Below the pieces are notes generated by a model. That model was not told the origin of the DNA and searched no databases. It worked only from the letters and a program-made list of their open reading frames with translations. From Asterias rubens (taxonomy: Eukaryota > Echinodermata > Asteroidea > Forcipulatida > Asteriidae): a stretch of DNA of 64,000 nucleotides. This document shows, piece by piece, positions 21,344-33,700 of this stretch. The first letter of the stretch is position 1; each line of letters starts with the position of its first letter. Made by a program: the position numbers and the translations under genes. Where the stretch lies: NCBI RefSeq assembly GCF_902459465.1, contig NC_047065.1:3530309-3594308 (forward strand), given 5' to 3'.

Positions 21344-24300
21344 TCAAAAGTTGTCCATTGCAAGCTCGGTTATGTGCTGCAATACTCCATGCACAGCACT
21401 CTCTGCGAGTATCTGCAATGTAATAATAATAATATTTAATAACACTAAAAAAAAAATTAAAAAAAAATAAAAAATGTACAGGGAAAAAAACATAACAACT
21501 TGAAGTTTTTCAAGAAAAAATCGCAAACCTTTCCTATTCAATGGGCTTTACCATTATTAGTGCCTTTATTTATTCGCTTACTGTACTGTTTCTGGTGAAG
21601 CACTGTGTGGTACTCTGTGTGAGAGTGCTGTGTAAATACATGTTATTATGGATAAAGAATACACACCCAAACCAAAGCACTGGACGTCTTGTATGATTGG
21701 GTATTTTGGTCCCTAACTGATTACGTTGGTTTTCACTATTTGGGGTTTCCGTCCCAGGCCTGTATTTTATTCATGTTTTTTTCCTTCAGCATAAAGGATA
21801 TTTTCTATAAAAAAAGCTAATTCCGCACAAAAACAAACAAAACCGTGCGTAGGCACTTTGATTAAATTGGTAATTCTTTCATCAATTCTTATTAAAAGTT
21901 CAAACAGGGGAAAAAGGAGGTTGAAGGTAGTCTTAAATCACATTATTTGACACTGAAATAGCAAAGGGATAGTATGTAGGTCTGCACAGGTAGCAGCAGG
22001 TCTCGGGGATCAATTTCACAGAGCTTCGAAGCACAAAAATTTGCTAAGCATGAAATTTCTTCTTTGATAAAAACAAGATTACCAACCAATGTCGCATATT
22101 GCTTGTTACTGGTATTCAGCTGTTGTTTGCTTGTCCTGAAAATCACGTGAAAATTTGTTTGGTAATCCTGTTTTTATCAAGGCAACAATTTCATGGCAAG
22201 CAAATTTTTGTGCTTAGCAGCTCTATGAAATTAGCCCCTGGTCACAGTGCTAGTCGCTTTTTAGAGGGTCCCTTGGTTCAATTACCAGAAAGAAATAATT
22301 CAATTCAAATTCAATTCAAATTCAATTATTATTCACATCACGTTAAAAACATGAAAATTGCCTTCCAGTTTGCCTCATAATAAACACAGAATTTTAAAAA
22401 TATAAATACAATTTTAAAAATATAAATATAAATAATAATGATGATCTTACTTTCAGTCTGCCTTCAGAGCCAATGTAGACTAGGGGTGTCCCAATTCTTG
22501 ACAATGTCAGTCCCTACGAAGAAGAGCAAGACACAACCAAATGAACAAGTACTGTTTCTTAAAATTGCACCTACGTCAAGTGTTCAGCATTTGTGACAAT
22601 GTTGCCTGTCGGCATAAATCACACTGTCGGTTCAAATCATTGTTGTCCACAATCTGTAAACAACTTAGCAGAACATGTATGGGTCTGTCTACTTTTCTGG
22701 AAGTGGACGGCTTTACTCAATAGTTTGCCATTTTAAGTCTTATATTTCCTGCTACCCTTAACAAAATTTAAGACCACAAATAATTGAACACGGGAAACTG
22801 CTCACATTTGGTGACTTTTTTTCATGCAGTGTTATTTCGCTCTCTTTGAGAGCTGATAGGAAATTCATATACATGCTTCATCCTTTTTGTAAAAGACCTA
22901 AAACAACTGAAGTTAACACTTTTTAATGCTTTTTAAGGCCTTAAATTTGGATAGTTCAAATTAAGACGTTTCAAAGGCTTTGGACACTTGGTAATTACTC
23001 AAAATAATTATTAGCGTAAAACCTTTCTTGATGACGAGTAATGGGGAGAGGTTGATGGTATAAAACATTGTGAGAAATGGCTCCCTCTGAAGTGCCATAG
23101 TTTTCGAGAAAGAAGTAACTTTCGACGAATTTGATTTCGACTCGAAATCAACTATCTAAACGCACACAACTTCGTGTGACAAGGGTATTTTTTCTTTCAT
23201 TATTATTTCGCAAGTTCGATGACCGCTTGAGCTCAAATTCTCACAGGTTTGTTATTTTATGCATATGTTGAGATACACCAACTGTGAAGGCTAGTCTTTG
23301 ACAATTACCAATAGTGTCCACTGCCTTTAAGGAGCTGCAGAAACTCTGTATACTCACAGACAGGTGAACCTTGAAATGCTGGAAGAAGTGAACCTCCAGT
23401 GCCTTGATGAAGGCTGAAACCTCGTCAGATGTGATGTCTGCCGACTCCCCATCATGAATACTGTAGAGAGTCAAAGTAAAACAGGGAATGTTTTAAGTCG
23501 CAAGGGAACAGCGTTGTTGTTGTACCAATCTTGAGCCTGATGGCTACATGAAAGCTGACCATCAATCCTTGCCCATAATCACCTTTCGTGTACATTCATT
23601 TCACATGAAGATATGCAGTCAAAGCCTGTGTAATAACAACATTACAGGTGAATGTAAGGTACATAGTACACAGTGCACACTGCATTTAGCAGACGACCGA
23701 AAGTAAGTTTTCCATATCTGATCTGTGTTTTGATTGGTTAAAGGTGATGTGTGTTAGCTGCATCGCATCACAATCAATCATCGAACCAATCAAAACACAG
23801 ACAGGGCAAGCTTAACTAACTGCACGTTTATCCAACGAAATCATTGTATCCAATGAAATCACTGGTTCTGAAAAGCAACTACCTGTCGTTGTCCTTGCGG
23901 ATAAAGACAAAAGGACCAGTCTAGGCTGAAGTTAACTAGTGTAAAAACTGGCCCAGGATACATGTAAGAGGGGGCTAGACCACAAATGCTCTAGATATAT
24001 CTGCAGGAGTTCGTTTTTCGCGGTCGTGACCAATAATAGTTCCGGTTGAATTGGCCATTGGTTTATCACCAGCCAATGACCAAAACAGTTGCTGGTTACA
24101 GCGGCAAAAAAAACGCATAGCATAATTACTCTACCTGTCCCAAACATTCTTGGCGTTTGCAGCTTCTATCGTAAACGACACTCGACTTAGTCCCTCAAGT
24201 TCTGAGGGGAAGGTGTACAGGAGCTCAACTGGTTTGCTCTTGACTCCTAATGCAGACAGAGAAGAAAATATTTCATCATGTAAAGTCATTTCAAAGCAGG

Positions 24301-27300
24301 ATGTCTTGGTGTGTGAAAACCAAGCTCAAAAATGCAAGAATATTTACGGGATTGGTAGAGCTGACAACAAAGATGCAGACAGTGTTCATGTTTTGAGTGA
24401 TCTTCCATATATACACGGATTAACAAACCTGTCTAAACGTGGGCTTATCTGTTGTGCGAGTCAGAGGAAAACAGTGAAAAACCATGCACAATTTTCAGCA
24501 TGTAAACACATTGTTCTTAATTTTGGTTGTAACAACCAAAACCAACTCTTTTTAGGTTTCACAAACTCTAGTTATGGTGGCAAAGGTCAGTGGTGTGTTG
24601 GTTCGATTCCTTGTTATAATACTTGGTCCATGAGCAAGACCGTTACTATAATTGCTTCTCTCCACCAAGGGGTAAATGGGTACCCACGAGTGCAGTGATG
24701 GTTCTTGTGATGGATTAGCTTGGTGCACTACTTCCGGCAGCACCAGCTGTATACTCCCCAGGGAGCTGAGATGGTGTAAGGAATTAAATCAGTTGCCTGG
24801 TGACCGGGGTAAACAATGCTCATGCACCATGGGTGTAAAAAAAACGGTAGATACCAGAGCAACATTTCTAGTTTCAAATGTTTCAAACTCACAAAGAGAC
24901 GTTTAGACGGGAGCGTTTTACAAATGTAGGCGTTTGATTTCATATTCACTTCCTTATGAAGACTGATAACAAACCAGATATGGGGAAACAAAGAGTCTCC
25001 ATAGGGGAAAGACTGGGTTGCTCCACAAGGAATTTTGTGTACAAAGTCTGTGGGAGGTTCTTAACTCTAGGGACAAAGGAAAGAGCAAAAGACATCTCCA
25101 CAGGGATGAAAACAATATAATGTGTGTACTGACCTGTGGAAACACCGGCCCACATTGACACCATCCACATAAGGGCCATGGGGTTAAAGGTCATTCTCTT
25201 GATGTGGCAATCAAAATGTGTCTGTAAGTCGGAACAAAAAGAAAAGGAATGGGTGTAAATAATGATGACAAGGTATAGAACATCTACAAATCTTGTAAAT
25301 CTTCTCTGCATTTATGCAAATATGTAACTCACGCCTCAAAAAAAAAAAAACCTGGGACCCACAGCAATTGCTGTGGTGCCCTTTGCAAACTTCCATTACA
25401 AATATTAATTTGCCTCATAGACGTGCCCCTTAGCAAAATTGCTGTACCCCTTCAAGAACGGTAATTTCTGCGCCAACCTGACAGGATTGGGAACGCACGA
25501 CGTCAAAAAACAAACTAATACAAAGCATAAATGCAATGTTTTCAACAATCAAATTCAAGTCATCATTAACCATTGAAGAAATCTGTTCAAGTTTTTGGGC
25601 AAAACAAAGTCGGAAGCCATTCAATTTTTAACTACAATGTAGCCAGGGATCACATCCAAGTTGAAGATACTAGCTAAAAAGCGGTAGGAGAGGGATCACC
25701 TTTTGAAGGGATGCGACTTTTGGGTTCAATTATTAAGTATAAAAGAAGCTACACACCTGCAGCCAGGAGACCACATATCTTGTGACTGTTGCAGTCCCTT
25801 TAATCATCAGCACAGGAAGCACGGTCAACCTGTCGGCGATCGGGTGTCTACGCTCAGCTCCAACGGAGCACAGTATCGCATGGCAGATGACCCTGGCGCT
25901 GACCCCTCGCCCTTGACCTTTGGCCTTGATGGTCAACTCTACTGCCTTTGTGTTATCTAGGATTGCAGGGTAAAGAAAACAATGAAGAAAAAAAAGTGTA
26001 GATATACTACGTTTGAATCAGCATATTTGAAAAGCTAAATGTCTAGCTATTAATTTGCATACATGGCAGAAAAATATATATTTGGCTTTTGTGAAAATAA
26101 AATCAGGTGATAACTGTCTATTTTTACCATCAGAAGTGACCAGTCCTTTGTAAATATTGAAAATTGCACGGTCGCCAACCTCACTCTCCAGGTCCACTCC
26201 GATACCCTTTTGAGATTCCTAAAAAAGGACGACAAAAATGTGATGAGAGGAGACAGAATTTTATCAACTAGTTACTTTTTATTTCATTGGTGGAGCAGCT
26301 GTCACGTATCATCCATTGTTTTGATATTGTATTAACTGCCGTGACAGTTAACAGTTTAATAATGAAGTCCAATATAAATAATTTATTGTTCCCAAAATGA
26401 TCGTTCCCCCAGGTTTGTCCAAACAGGACATGGTCTTGTCACGGCGGACAAGGGAAGTGTCTACATGGAGCCGTCCATATTGTTTGGGTGGATGATTTTC
26501 CTCCTGTTTTTGTTTTGGTTGTGTTTTGGGGAAAAAATTTTAAATGACAAGGATCTATGTGCGAGCTATCTAAAACCAATATTTAATGCATTTTGCTAAT
26601 TCAATTTTGCAGAATACAACCAGTGACATCTGGATTTTCCATTTTCTCCTCATGAAATGGAGTAGTCCAGATTTCACCTTCTGGTTATATTCTACGACAT
26701 GCACAAAAACACATCCAATATTTGTATAACATACATGAAACAGCACACAATATCACCATAAATTGCCATTCATTATGGAAAAGCTCCATTAAAGAAAGAG
26801 GCCAGAACAAAATACCCTTTTCATTTTGCAACTCACACCTGTTATCTCCATGTAATTACTTGTCCAATGTTAACACACCCACTCATTGAAAAGGATGTAA
26901 ATTTCAGAAGTTTTTGAGGCCAAACTCAAAAATTATTCAATATGGAGCTTTCTCGATGGAGACAAACAAAAATCTGTGAAAACAAAACAATTCAACTTAA
27001 CCCCTGTCCCTTCCTCAAACTTACTGCCTGAAGAGCGGCGGATAGATGCTTTGAGTATTTCCTCAGAGCCGCTGTAGTTTGCTGGAAGTTGTTGAGTGGA
27101 GTCACCTGATACACATGCCATGTTTTATTCAAGAGATTCTTCAGAGAGTGTGCCTCGCCAACTGGGAGGACTGGTGTCCTCTCTAACTTGCTGGTCTTCC
27201 CTGTATATTAGGATTGTTTTACAAAAAAAAAAGTTCTTAAAATTTTTTTTTTAAATGTTTCAGGAGAAAGCTGGTTGTGAACCATTGATGTACCACAAAG

Positions 27301-29018
27301 CAAACCTAATATGTAAGCTCAAATAGATAGTGGCATTTTAACTTTTACTTTTGACGAAAAGGAAGACTTTATTGTATTACTCGAAAAGAAGGAAATGCCA
27401 GAAAATGTTACTAGAAAACTGAGCTTGATAATCGGTTTTCTGCCATTTTCCAGTCATTATTGGAAGGTTAAATTCTTTTGGATAATTCTAGCAATAAAAA
27501 TGGCAGTAAAAAAGTTGTTGTCATGAGCCATTTTGGTGCTCACCTAGCATTTTGTTACTGGAAAAAGGGTACTTTTTGTGTGCCTTGAAGAAAGGGAATC
27601 AAGCCTAAACCCTTCTTCCAGACAAACAACGGTTTAAGAAATGATGTTAATATATATTCATTGTTATATAACACCCAAGCAGATCCTTGCCATTTGATTG
27701 GAGGATTGTCCGTCACGTGATAGCAAATAAAAGTACCATTGCACGCTGAGTCACTCGCCGTGCTTTTTCGTTCCATCCGAAAAGTACCATTGCACGCTGG
27801 CACGCTGCCAGCGTGCAATGGTACTTTTCGGATGGAACGAAAAAGCTGAGTAAAAACATCACTGCGTGCGCGTGTCTTTGGTAACGCAGCAGGTGTTACT
27901 GCAAGAAGGCATAGTAAAATTACTAGCATTCAGCTTCTACAGTTGAAATTGTTTGTTTTGAAAGTTGTTTCTTTCAATCAAAATGACAAAGTTCTACTTG
28001 GATGTTATATAAAACAAATAATGAATGTTTTTCATTCGTGCAATGGTGCGAATATGTTCATTCGTTGAAAGCTGGAATGTTCCATTCAACTCGGCTCCGC
28101 CTCGTTGAATAGAACATTCCATCTTTCAACTCATGAACATATTCGCACCATTGCACTCATAAACATTCATTATGTGTATACTATTCAAGTTTGGAAACCA
28201 AATGACCAATTCCCAACCAAGTTTCTAGACAACAACAAAATATCCTATATTATATAACACCCGAGCAGATCCTTGCCATTTGATTGGAGGATTGTCCGTC
28301 ACGTGATAGCAAATAAAAGTGCCATTGCACGCTGAGTCACTCACCGTGCTTTTTCGTTCCATCCGAAAAGTACCATTGCACGCTGCCAGCGTGCAATAGT
28401 ACTTTTCGGATGGAACGAAAAGGCTGAGTAAACACATATCACTGCGTGCGTGTGTCTTTGGTAACGCAGCAGTGTTACTGCAAGGTAGTATAATTACTTA
28501 ACATTCGGCTTCTACAATTAAAAATTGTAGGCCTACGTTTTGTTTGTTTTGAAAGTTGTATCTTTTAATCAAAATTACAAAGATCTACTTGGATGTTATA
28601 TAAAACAAATAACGAATGTTTTTCATTCGTGCAATGGTGCGAAATGTTCATTCGTTGAAAGCTGGAATGTTCCATTCAACTCGGCTCCGCCTCGTTGAAT
28701 AGAACATTCCATCTTTCAACTCATGAACATATTCGCACCATTGCACTCATAAACATTCATTATGTGTATATTATTTCACAGTCAAATGAAGGATATGATA
28801 GACGGATGAAGAAAGAAACTAGAATAACTTGAGATTGAATGCAGTCTGCCCATACCATGAAGCCGTCTGGATTTTGGGGTCTTTGTGTAGGGCGTGTGCC
28901 GCCTTGCTGGCCAGGATTTACTCCTACCAGTTGAACCTTGACTCCGCCTATTGGAAGCATTATTGCTGCTATCAAAATGCACAACCTGGGATGGAGGGGT
29001 TTGCGTTGATGATGCCAT
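21344..29018 (-). CDS. CENPL: Centromere protein L
   Basis: Kinetochore protein of the constitutive centromere-associated network; CENP-L pairs with CENP-N. Coding exons in minus order: 28856-29018, 27025-27200, 26128-26218, 25757-25956, 25134-25221, 24135-24246, 23358-23460, 22451-22513, 21344-21412. Phases agree throughout and give 354 residues against about 344 in human. Landmarks: a basic, Ser/Pro-rich disordered N-terminus (TPYTKTPKSRRLHG); NKTWHVYQVTPLNNF; AIFNIYKGL; a divergent middle; FDCHIKRMTFNPMALMWMVS; SFTIEAANAKNVWDS; VHFFQHFKVHLS; and the end ILAESAVHGVLQHITELAMD. The coding start is the first three bases of its exon (acceptor cccgtag|ATG), so the leader is spliced. Divergent from CTDP1, convergent with GINS3. 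Intron 1 carries large palindromic repeats. Confidence 0.95.
22003..22240. mobile_element. Hairpin MITE in CENPL intron 8
   Basis: The left arm 'ggggatcaatttcacagagc' with 'gcacaaaaatttgctaagca' is mirrored by 'aagcaaatttttgtgcttag' and 'agctctatgaaattagcccc'. Inner arms 'gataaaaacaagattaccaa' and 'ttggtaatcctgtttttatc' also pair. A related partial copy lies at about 52085-52225 ('gggcccaatttcataaagca'). Confidence 0.75.
22973..23330. mobile_element. MITE family A copy
   Basis: About 360 bp, from 'aaaggctttggacacttggt' to 'accaatagtgtccactgcct'. Closely similar to 19373-19753, but half of the central hairpin is deleted (only 'gatttcgactcgaaatcaac' remains). It abuts CENPL exon 7: its right end lies 28 bp from the exon 7 donor. 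Confidence 0.88.
24583..24775 (+). mobile_element. tRNA-headed SINE, 5'-decayed copy
   Basis: It has the B-box-like 'ggttcgattccttgttataa', then the SINE body 'aattgcttctctccacc', 'ggtaaatgggtacc', 'gatggttcttgtgatggatt' and 'ctgtatactccccagggagc'. It matches 44430-44640. It lies in CENPL intron 5, antisense to the gene. Confidence 0.8.
27763..27845. repeat. Perfect palindrome, 40 bp arms, 3 bp loop
   Basis: The left arm 27763-27802 (ctttttcgttccatccgaaa + agtaccattgcacgctggca) is exactly the reverse complement of 27806-27845. The loop is 'cgc'. Its duplicate at about 28349-28423 is slightly shorter, with one mismatch in the paired arm (aata against tacc). Confidence 0.93.
28021..28170. repeat. 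Long hairpin, copy 1
   Basis: The left arm 'atgaatgtttttcattcgtg' then 'caatggtgcgaatatgttca' and 'ttcgttgaaagctggaatgt' is mirrored by 'acattccatctttcaactca', 'tgaacatattcgcaccattg' and 'cactcataaacattcat'. The centre is 'gaatagaacattcc' / 'ggaatgttccattc'. Copy 2 is at 28611-28760. Confidence 0.88.
28611..28760. repeat. Long hairpin, copy 2
   Basis: Same structure as 28021-28170 with a few substitutions ('aacgaatgtt' for 'aatgaatgtt', 'gcgaaatgttc' for 'gcgaatatgttc'). It belongs to the right half of the 590 bp duplication. Confidence 0.88.
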
Positions 29019-29087
29019 CTACGGGAACAAATAACAAGATTAAAAAATAAACTTCAGTTAATTTTTTGACAAAACAAGAGTGAACTA

Positions 29088-29232
29088 GACCAAGTAATTG
29101 GGGCGCTGTACTCCATTAGAAAAATAGTTGACATTTGCGGTCGTAGCTAGGTAGCAGACTAGTCATGCTAGTACGTCCGTAGATATAAGAATTGGTTAAT
29201 TTAAAGGAGTACAGCGCCCCAGTTACTGGGTC
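29088..29232. mobile_element. MITE with 'gacccagtaactggggcgct' ends, intact copy
   Basis: The left arm 'gaccaagtaattggggcgct' with 'gtactcc' is mirrored by 'ggagtacagcgccccagtta' and 'ctgggtc' on the right. About 145 bp. It is the uninterrupted relative of 29505-30075. Confidence 0.8.
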
Positions 29233-29504
29233 CATGGAGGTAGCTGGGTCTAAGAGTGAACTGTTATGTTTGTTTATGTGTGTAGACAGTTTTCAAATCA
29301 AAAAGTTTGAACACTGCACTGGTTTAGAAAAACTGGAAACTCCATTTTCATTTTGAATGCAATAACTCCTGTAGAACTTTCACTGAAGTTCGTTCCACTA
29401 TCGTTTCCACAGAGAACAAAGACGACAGCGGAACGAACCTCAACAAGAGTCACGATACATTGATAGTTCTCAATGTCTTTTAAGTAGGTAGTATAGTTAG
29501 CCCT

Positions 29505-30075
29505 AGACCCAGTAACCAGGTAACTGGGCGCTGTATTCCTTTTTTGAAATTTTGCATAATCGGTCCTACTACTATGTGCTAGTATGACCAATAATGTCAA
29601 CATTTCGAAAAAGGAATACAGAAGCGCCTAGCCTTGATCAAGGCGCTCCAGCCAGCCGCGACCTGCAAAATCCCAGTCCCCATCATCACGGAATACCGCC
29701 AGCGCACCGTACCCCCATACATCCATAACACAAAGCGTGCATTAATACATGTACAGTGTCAGTGTATGTACACATACGTACTGTACATGAACATTTGTGT
29801 ACATGTACCATCTGTACGGTACACGTACGGTACATGAGCCACACGCACGAGGTTGAAGACACGAACGTACTCATTCATGGCTACGCTATACATACTGTTT
29901 AGCCATTAACAGCTCAACAAGGTCACGGTGGGCTATACAATGATGTACTGCACATACAATGTAAACATTTGTGCGTGCAGTTTTTGTTGCCGAATCGCCG
30001 CGCATCCATCGGGGCACACTACGCCAACAGCTTTGAATCAAGGCTAAGTAAAGTAGCATACCAGTTACTGGGTCT
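29505..30075. mobile_element. MITE interrupted by a second element (29629-30046)
   Basis: The outer element has left end 'agacccagtaaccaggtaac' then 'tgggcgctgtattccttttt', inner arm 'aaaaaggaatacagaagcgcc' and right end 'ccagttactgggtct'. Between the arm and the right end sits a ~418 bp insert whose ends are inverted: 'tagccttgatcaagg' at 29629 and 'ttgaatcaaggcta' ending at 30046. The insert is rich in GTAC palindromes (29755-29835). Confidence 0.7.
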
Positions 30076-30443
30076 AAGAAAAAGATAGCCCGTACTTCTA
30101 TTGTAGTTCTTCGAATAATTATGTTGTCCATTAAAAATGTATTTGTTTGTGTTGATTGTTACTGCTTTTTTGTGTTGAGGGGCCTGTTGACGGTGTCTTG
30201 ACGAATAAACAGTAGGACACTGGAGGAACGAAAGTAAAAAGAAATACATATTTTTCTTTTCCCATTCTATTTCTAATCTAAATAAAAAACAGAAAGGTCA
30301 ATCCAGTGAGTGATTAGATAAATAAACCTTAATTTTAAAGCACACTCATCATGATTGAAACAAATGTTACTAAATTGAATTGATAATAAAGACACCATTG
30401 GAATTTGTCATATGCTTTTAGAGACATTTTAGTATTCACATAC

Positions 30444-30600
30444 CTGAAAAAAGATGCATCTTTTCACAAGCTGGATTACAAAGTCTCGATCATTCGTCTT
30501 GCTTGAAATTGATGGTCTGTCTTCGTGAATTGTACAAACAAAAGAGGGCGCGCGTCAATACGACCGTCAGTTTTCAAAATCAGCGCGAATCTTTTAGCCT
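30444..30600 (-). other. CENPL: Probable 5' UTR exon of CENPL
   Basis: The minus strand has a strong donor (CAG|GTATGTG) at 30443/30444. The next acceptor in the gene is cccgtag|ATG at 29019, so a non-coding first exon is required somewhere upstream and this is the best candidate. Its 5' end is not defined. A short upstream ATG in this exon (complement of 30453-30455) would open a ~20-codon frame that overlaps the CENPL start in another frame. Confidence 0.45.
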
Positions 30601-30797
30601 CATTCCTATAATACAAAACGCTTAATTGCATTAAACAAAATTAAATAATGTACACAATTATTTGATATTTCAAATAAATACAGTAATATCATTTCTTTTT
30701 TGAGTTTTATATTGGACCTTATTACAAAATATTATTATGAAATTTGACGACCGTTTAGTTAACCTATTGAATTTTAATGCACGGGCCCAAAATCAAG
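30601..30797. promoter_or_regulatory. Bidirectional promoter region, CENPL / CTDP1
   Basis: About 200 bp of AT-rich sequence between the proposed CENPL leader exon and the CTDP1 ATG. It contains 'caaataaatacagtaatatc' and 'attggacc', with no clear TATA. The role is inferred from divergent geometry. The CTDP1 start lies in CAAGATGGCGGA (30794-30805), 11 of 12 matches to the TISU/YY1 consensus. Confidence 0.4.
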
Positions 30798-33700
30798 ATG
30801 GCGGACCCTTTGATGGAAATTTCTCTCCCATGCGAAAATATTTGCAAAATTGTAAAATTGAAGGTGAAACCGAAAGCTTCGGTTGCTAAAGGTACTATCA
30901 TCGCAACCTACAGTCTTCATGGCATTGGGCAGGCTGACAGTCATAAAGATGAGATTCTGAAATTTAAGTCAGATAACTTCGGAACTGTCGAGGAGTTGAT
31001 GGTCAGCGAAGGAGATGTGGTTCAACCGGGGTAAAGAAATAAAAACTGTTTTTTCCCCCTATTTTATTTACAAATAAAAATTGTTTCTAAGGTGCAAGTT
31101 TGTTTCCAAGTATTTGAAGAGTCAAATGCAACATAAAAGTGATTTCGTGCATTATGTAATTCTGCAAGAAACTTAAGTTTATATGCATTGGTTTTATCAC
31201 GAAATAGATGCAACTGTGACTGTGGATACCTCCCGCCCATTTTACCAACCGTCAGCAAGAGGGCGCTATTTATTTTCTTCAAAACGAATTTTGTTTGTTT
31301 GTAAACAAAGAGCTGCATAAAGAAAAGATGAAGGATGAACAAAAAATTAATTGTTTTATTGCTTATCTGTTATTGTAATAAATAGTATTAATTATTTATT
31401 AATAAACATTAATTATTAATTAATAAGTCATTTATTATTATTATTGTTTTAGTTTTTTTACTTTTATAAAAACAACTACTATTAAATATTGTATTTAAAG
31501 CCATTGGCCACTTTCGGTTCAGAAAAAAAGAAAAAGTTCACAGATTTACAAATAACTTACAGGGTTTACAGAAGGCAATGGTGAAAGACTTCTCTTGAAA
31601 TATTATTCCATGAGATGCTTTACTTTTTGAGAAAACAGCAAAACAATATAAATTCTCGTTAACAAGAATTACGGATTTATTTGAAACACATGTCATGACA
31701 CAGCGAAACGTGCGGAAACAAGGGTGGGTTTTTCCGTTGTTTTCTCCCGACTCCGATGACCAATTGAGCCTAAATTTTCACAGGTTTGTTATTTGATATA
31801 GAAGCTGTGGTACACAAAGTGTGGGCCTTGGACAACACTGTTTACCGAAAGGGTCCAATGGCTTTAAATAAAAATAAAATAAGATTAATTAATGTTTTAC
31901 CCCCAAAAACAACTTTAACTGATGTTTGTAAAAAAAATTAAGGCTGGTAGGGAAAGTGTAAAAAATAAGTGAAGAAGTCATAGTACGTCCAGTCCAGTGC
32001 TCCACCCATACCTCTCAGGGAAAGATTTCCGTATCCTGCGGGATTCCTAGCTGCCACCACTTTTCCACTCTTTGTTTACCGAAGGGAGTATCTCCTAGTA
32101 CAAACTGATTTCATACTGAACATGCTAAATAAAAAATTTTGGCAGGATACAGAAACCTTTCCTCTCTATGTGATCCAAGTCACTTTGGTAAACCATAGAG
32201 GACTAAGAAGAACAACAACAAAAATTACATAATTTATAGCTAAGGAATATTATTTTTTGGTCTCTGTACATAAAAACAGATACCTAATCGAAAGTGGAAG
32301 AAAAGTTCCAAAGTGGAAGAAATGTTCCATATAAAACTAAGGGAGCCTCTTGAGAAATATTATCAAGTACAATCCATATTTGTAAAATGCTTTCAGTTCA
32401 TAATCCAACTTCTGATTTTTAGCTCACCCTTTTTAAACATTATTCTTGTTAATAACAGGACTACAATCATAAAGTTGGCTAGCTGCACCCATCCTACTGT
32501 CATGAAGGACATGTGTGCGGAGTGTGGAGCTGATCTCAGAGAGTGAGTTAGTTACTATAGACCTTTCTTTTGTTGATAAACAAACCGCCTTGGTTGGCAT
32601 GGAGGGCCAAATGTTTTTAAAACACTTAATCGTATAAACAGATCTTTTAACCAAATTCACAATTTCTGCAAACTTTCAATGAAATAAAATACCTCATATT
32701 GTTTAAAAAATACAAAAATAATGTTTTTGTAACATTGTTACAAGCAGTTAGCGATCTGTTTTTGATTTGCATTCATGGCTTTTCTTAGTTTTCCACCAGG
32801 GTTGACAAAAACTCGGGCTGTGACGTTGCAAAAGAAAGGTCTTTAAAGTGGCCTTGCCCTCTCAAAGATGAAATTCTAGGCCTGTAATTCTGTTCAGACC
32901 ATACTGTGACTGCCAAAAATTTGCATGTTGGGTTACAGGCCTTGAATTGTTTTCCTTATATCAGAGGGCAAGGTCATTTTAATTTTGCAAAGGGCACTTC
33001 CATTGGAAAATGTTTAAGTATTATGGGAAAATGTTTAAGTATATGGGAAACTTTTGAAGGGGGCACCAACGCCAAGATGAGGGCAATGGCCTCCATATGC
33101 AGGCCTGGGATTATTTGAGGCACAGTTTTGTGAAGTTTTTATACCCCTGTTTTTGTGCTTTTCATAACCGCACTGGTATACACAGTGCAGAGTTTTGCCC
33201 TTGGCCCGGGTGGTTAGGACCCCAATGGAGGCATTCAACATGGGTCAGGTTTGCCTAAAACTTTTTCAATGACTTGTCAGCAAGATCTGTTACATCAATC
33301 AGCTTACAAGTTTTTGTGACCAGCAGTCCCATTTGGCCAGTAGACCACTCTTAAAGCACTCGTTCATCTATACATCAAATCACAGATGAAAACAAATTAA
33401 CATTTGGTTATTTTCGCGTAACTCGGACCGACTAATCTAATGACATTTTCAGAAGTTGGTTTGAAGGAGTGACTCAGTTAATACAACAGAGGAAATAAAT
33501 ACCTACACTCTTCAATAATCTAATGATTTAGTTTGAAATAACTTTTACAATATCTGCTTTTCATTATCATGTTTACAGGGCACAGGGCTTGCCAGGGCAA
33601 CGGCGACAAACATCCACAGCTTCTGTTGCCATGGTGCACAGCATTCCAGAGCTTCAAGTGAGCAAAGAGGTCAGTGACTCTCATGAGTCTTTGTTTCAAA

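Larger units (their letters stand above)
27650..28770. repeat. 590 bp direct duplication carrying two kinds of palindrome
   Basis: 27655-28180 and 28248-28770 are near-identical direct copies (offset about 590). Both begin 'atataacacc', then 'agcagatccttgccatttga' and 'ggaggattgtccgtcacgtg', and both end at 'aaacattcattatgtgtata'. Each copy holds a short-loop palindrome ('ctttttcgttccatccgaaa...') and a ~150 bp hairpin ('gaatgtttttcattcgtgca...'). All of it lies in CENPL intron 1. Confidence 0.9.

Noticed and set aside
24150-24698. 182-codon open frame on the plus strand
   Set aside because: It is antisense to CENPL exon 6 at its left end and runs through an intron and a SINE copy at its right end. 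No recognisable domain; openness by chance.
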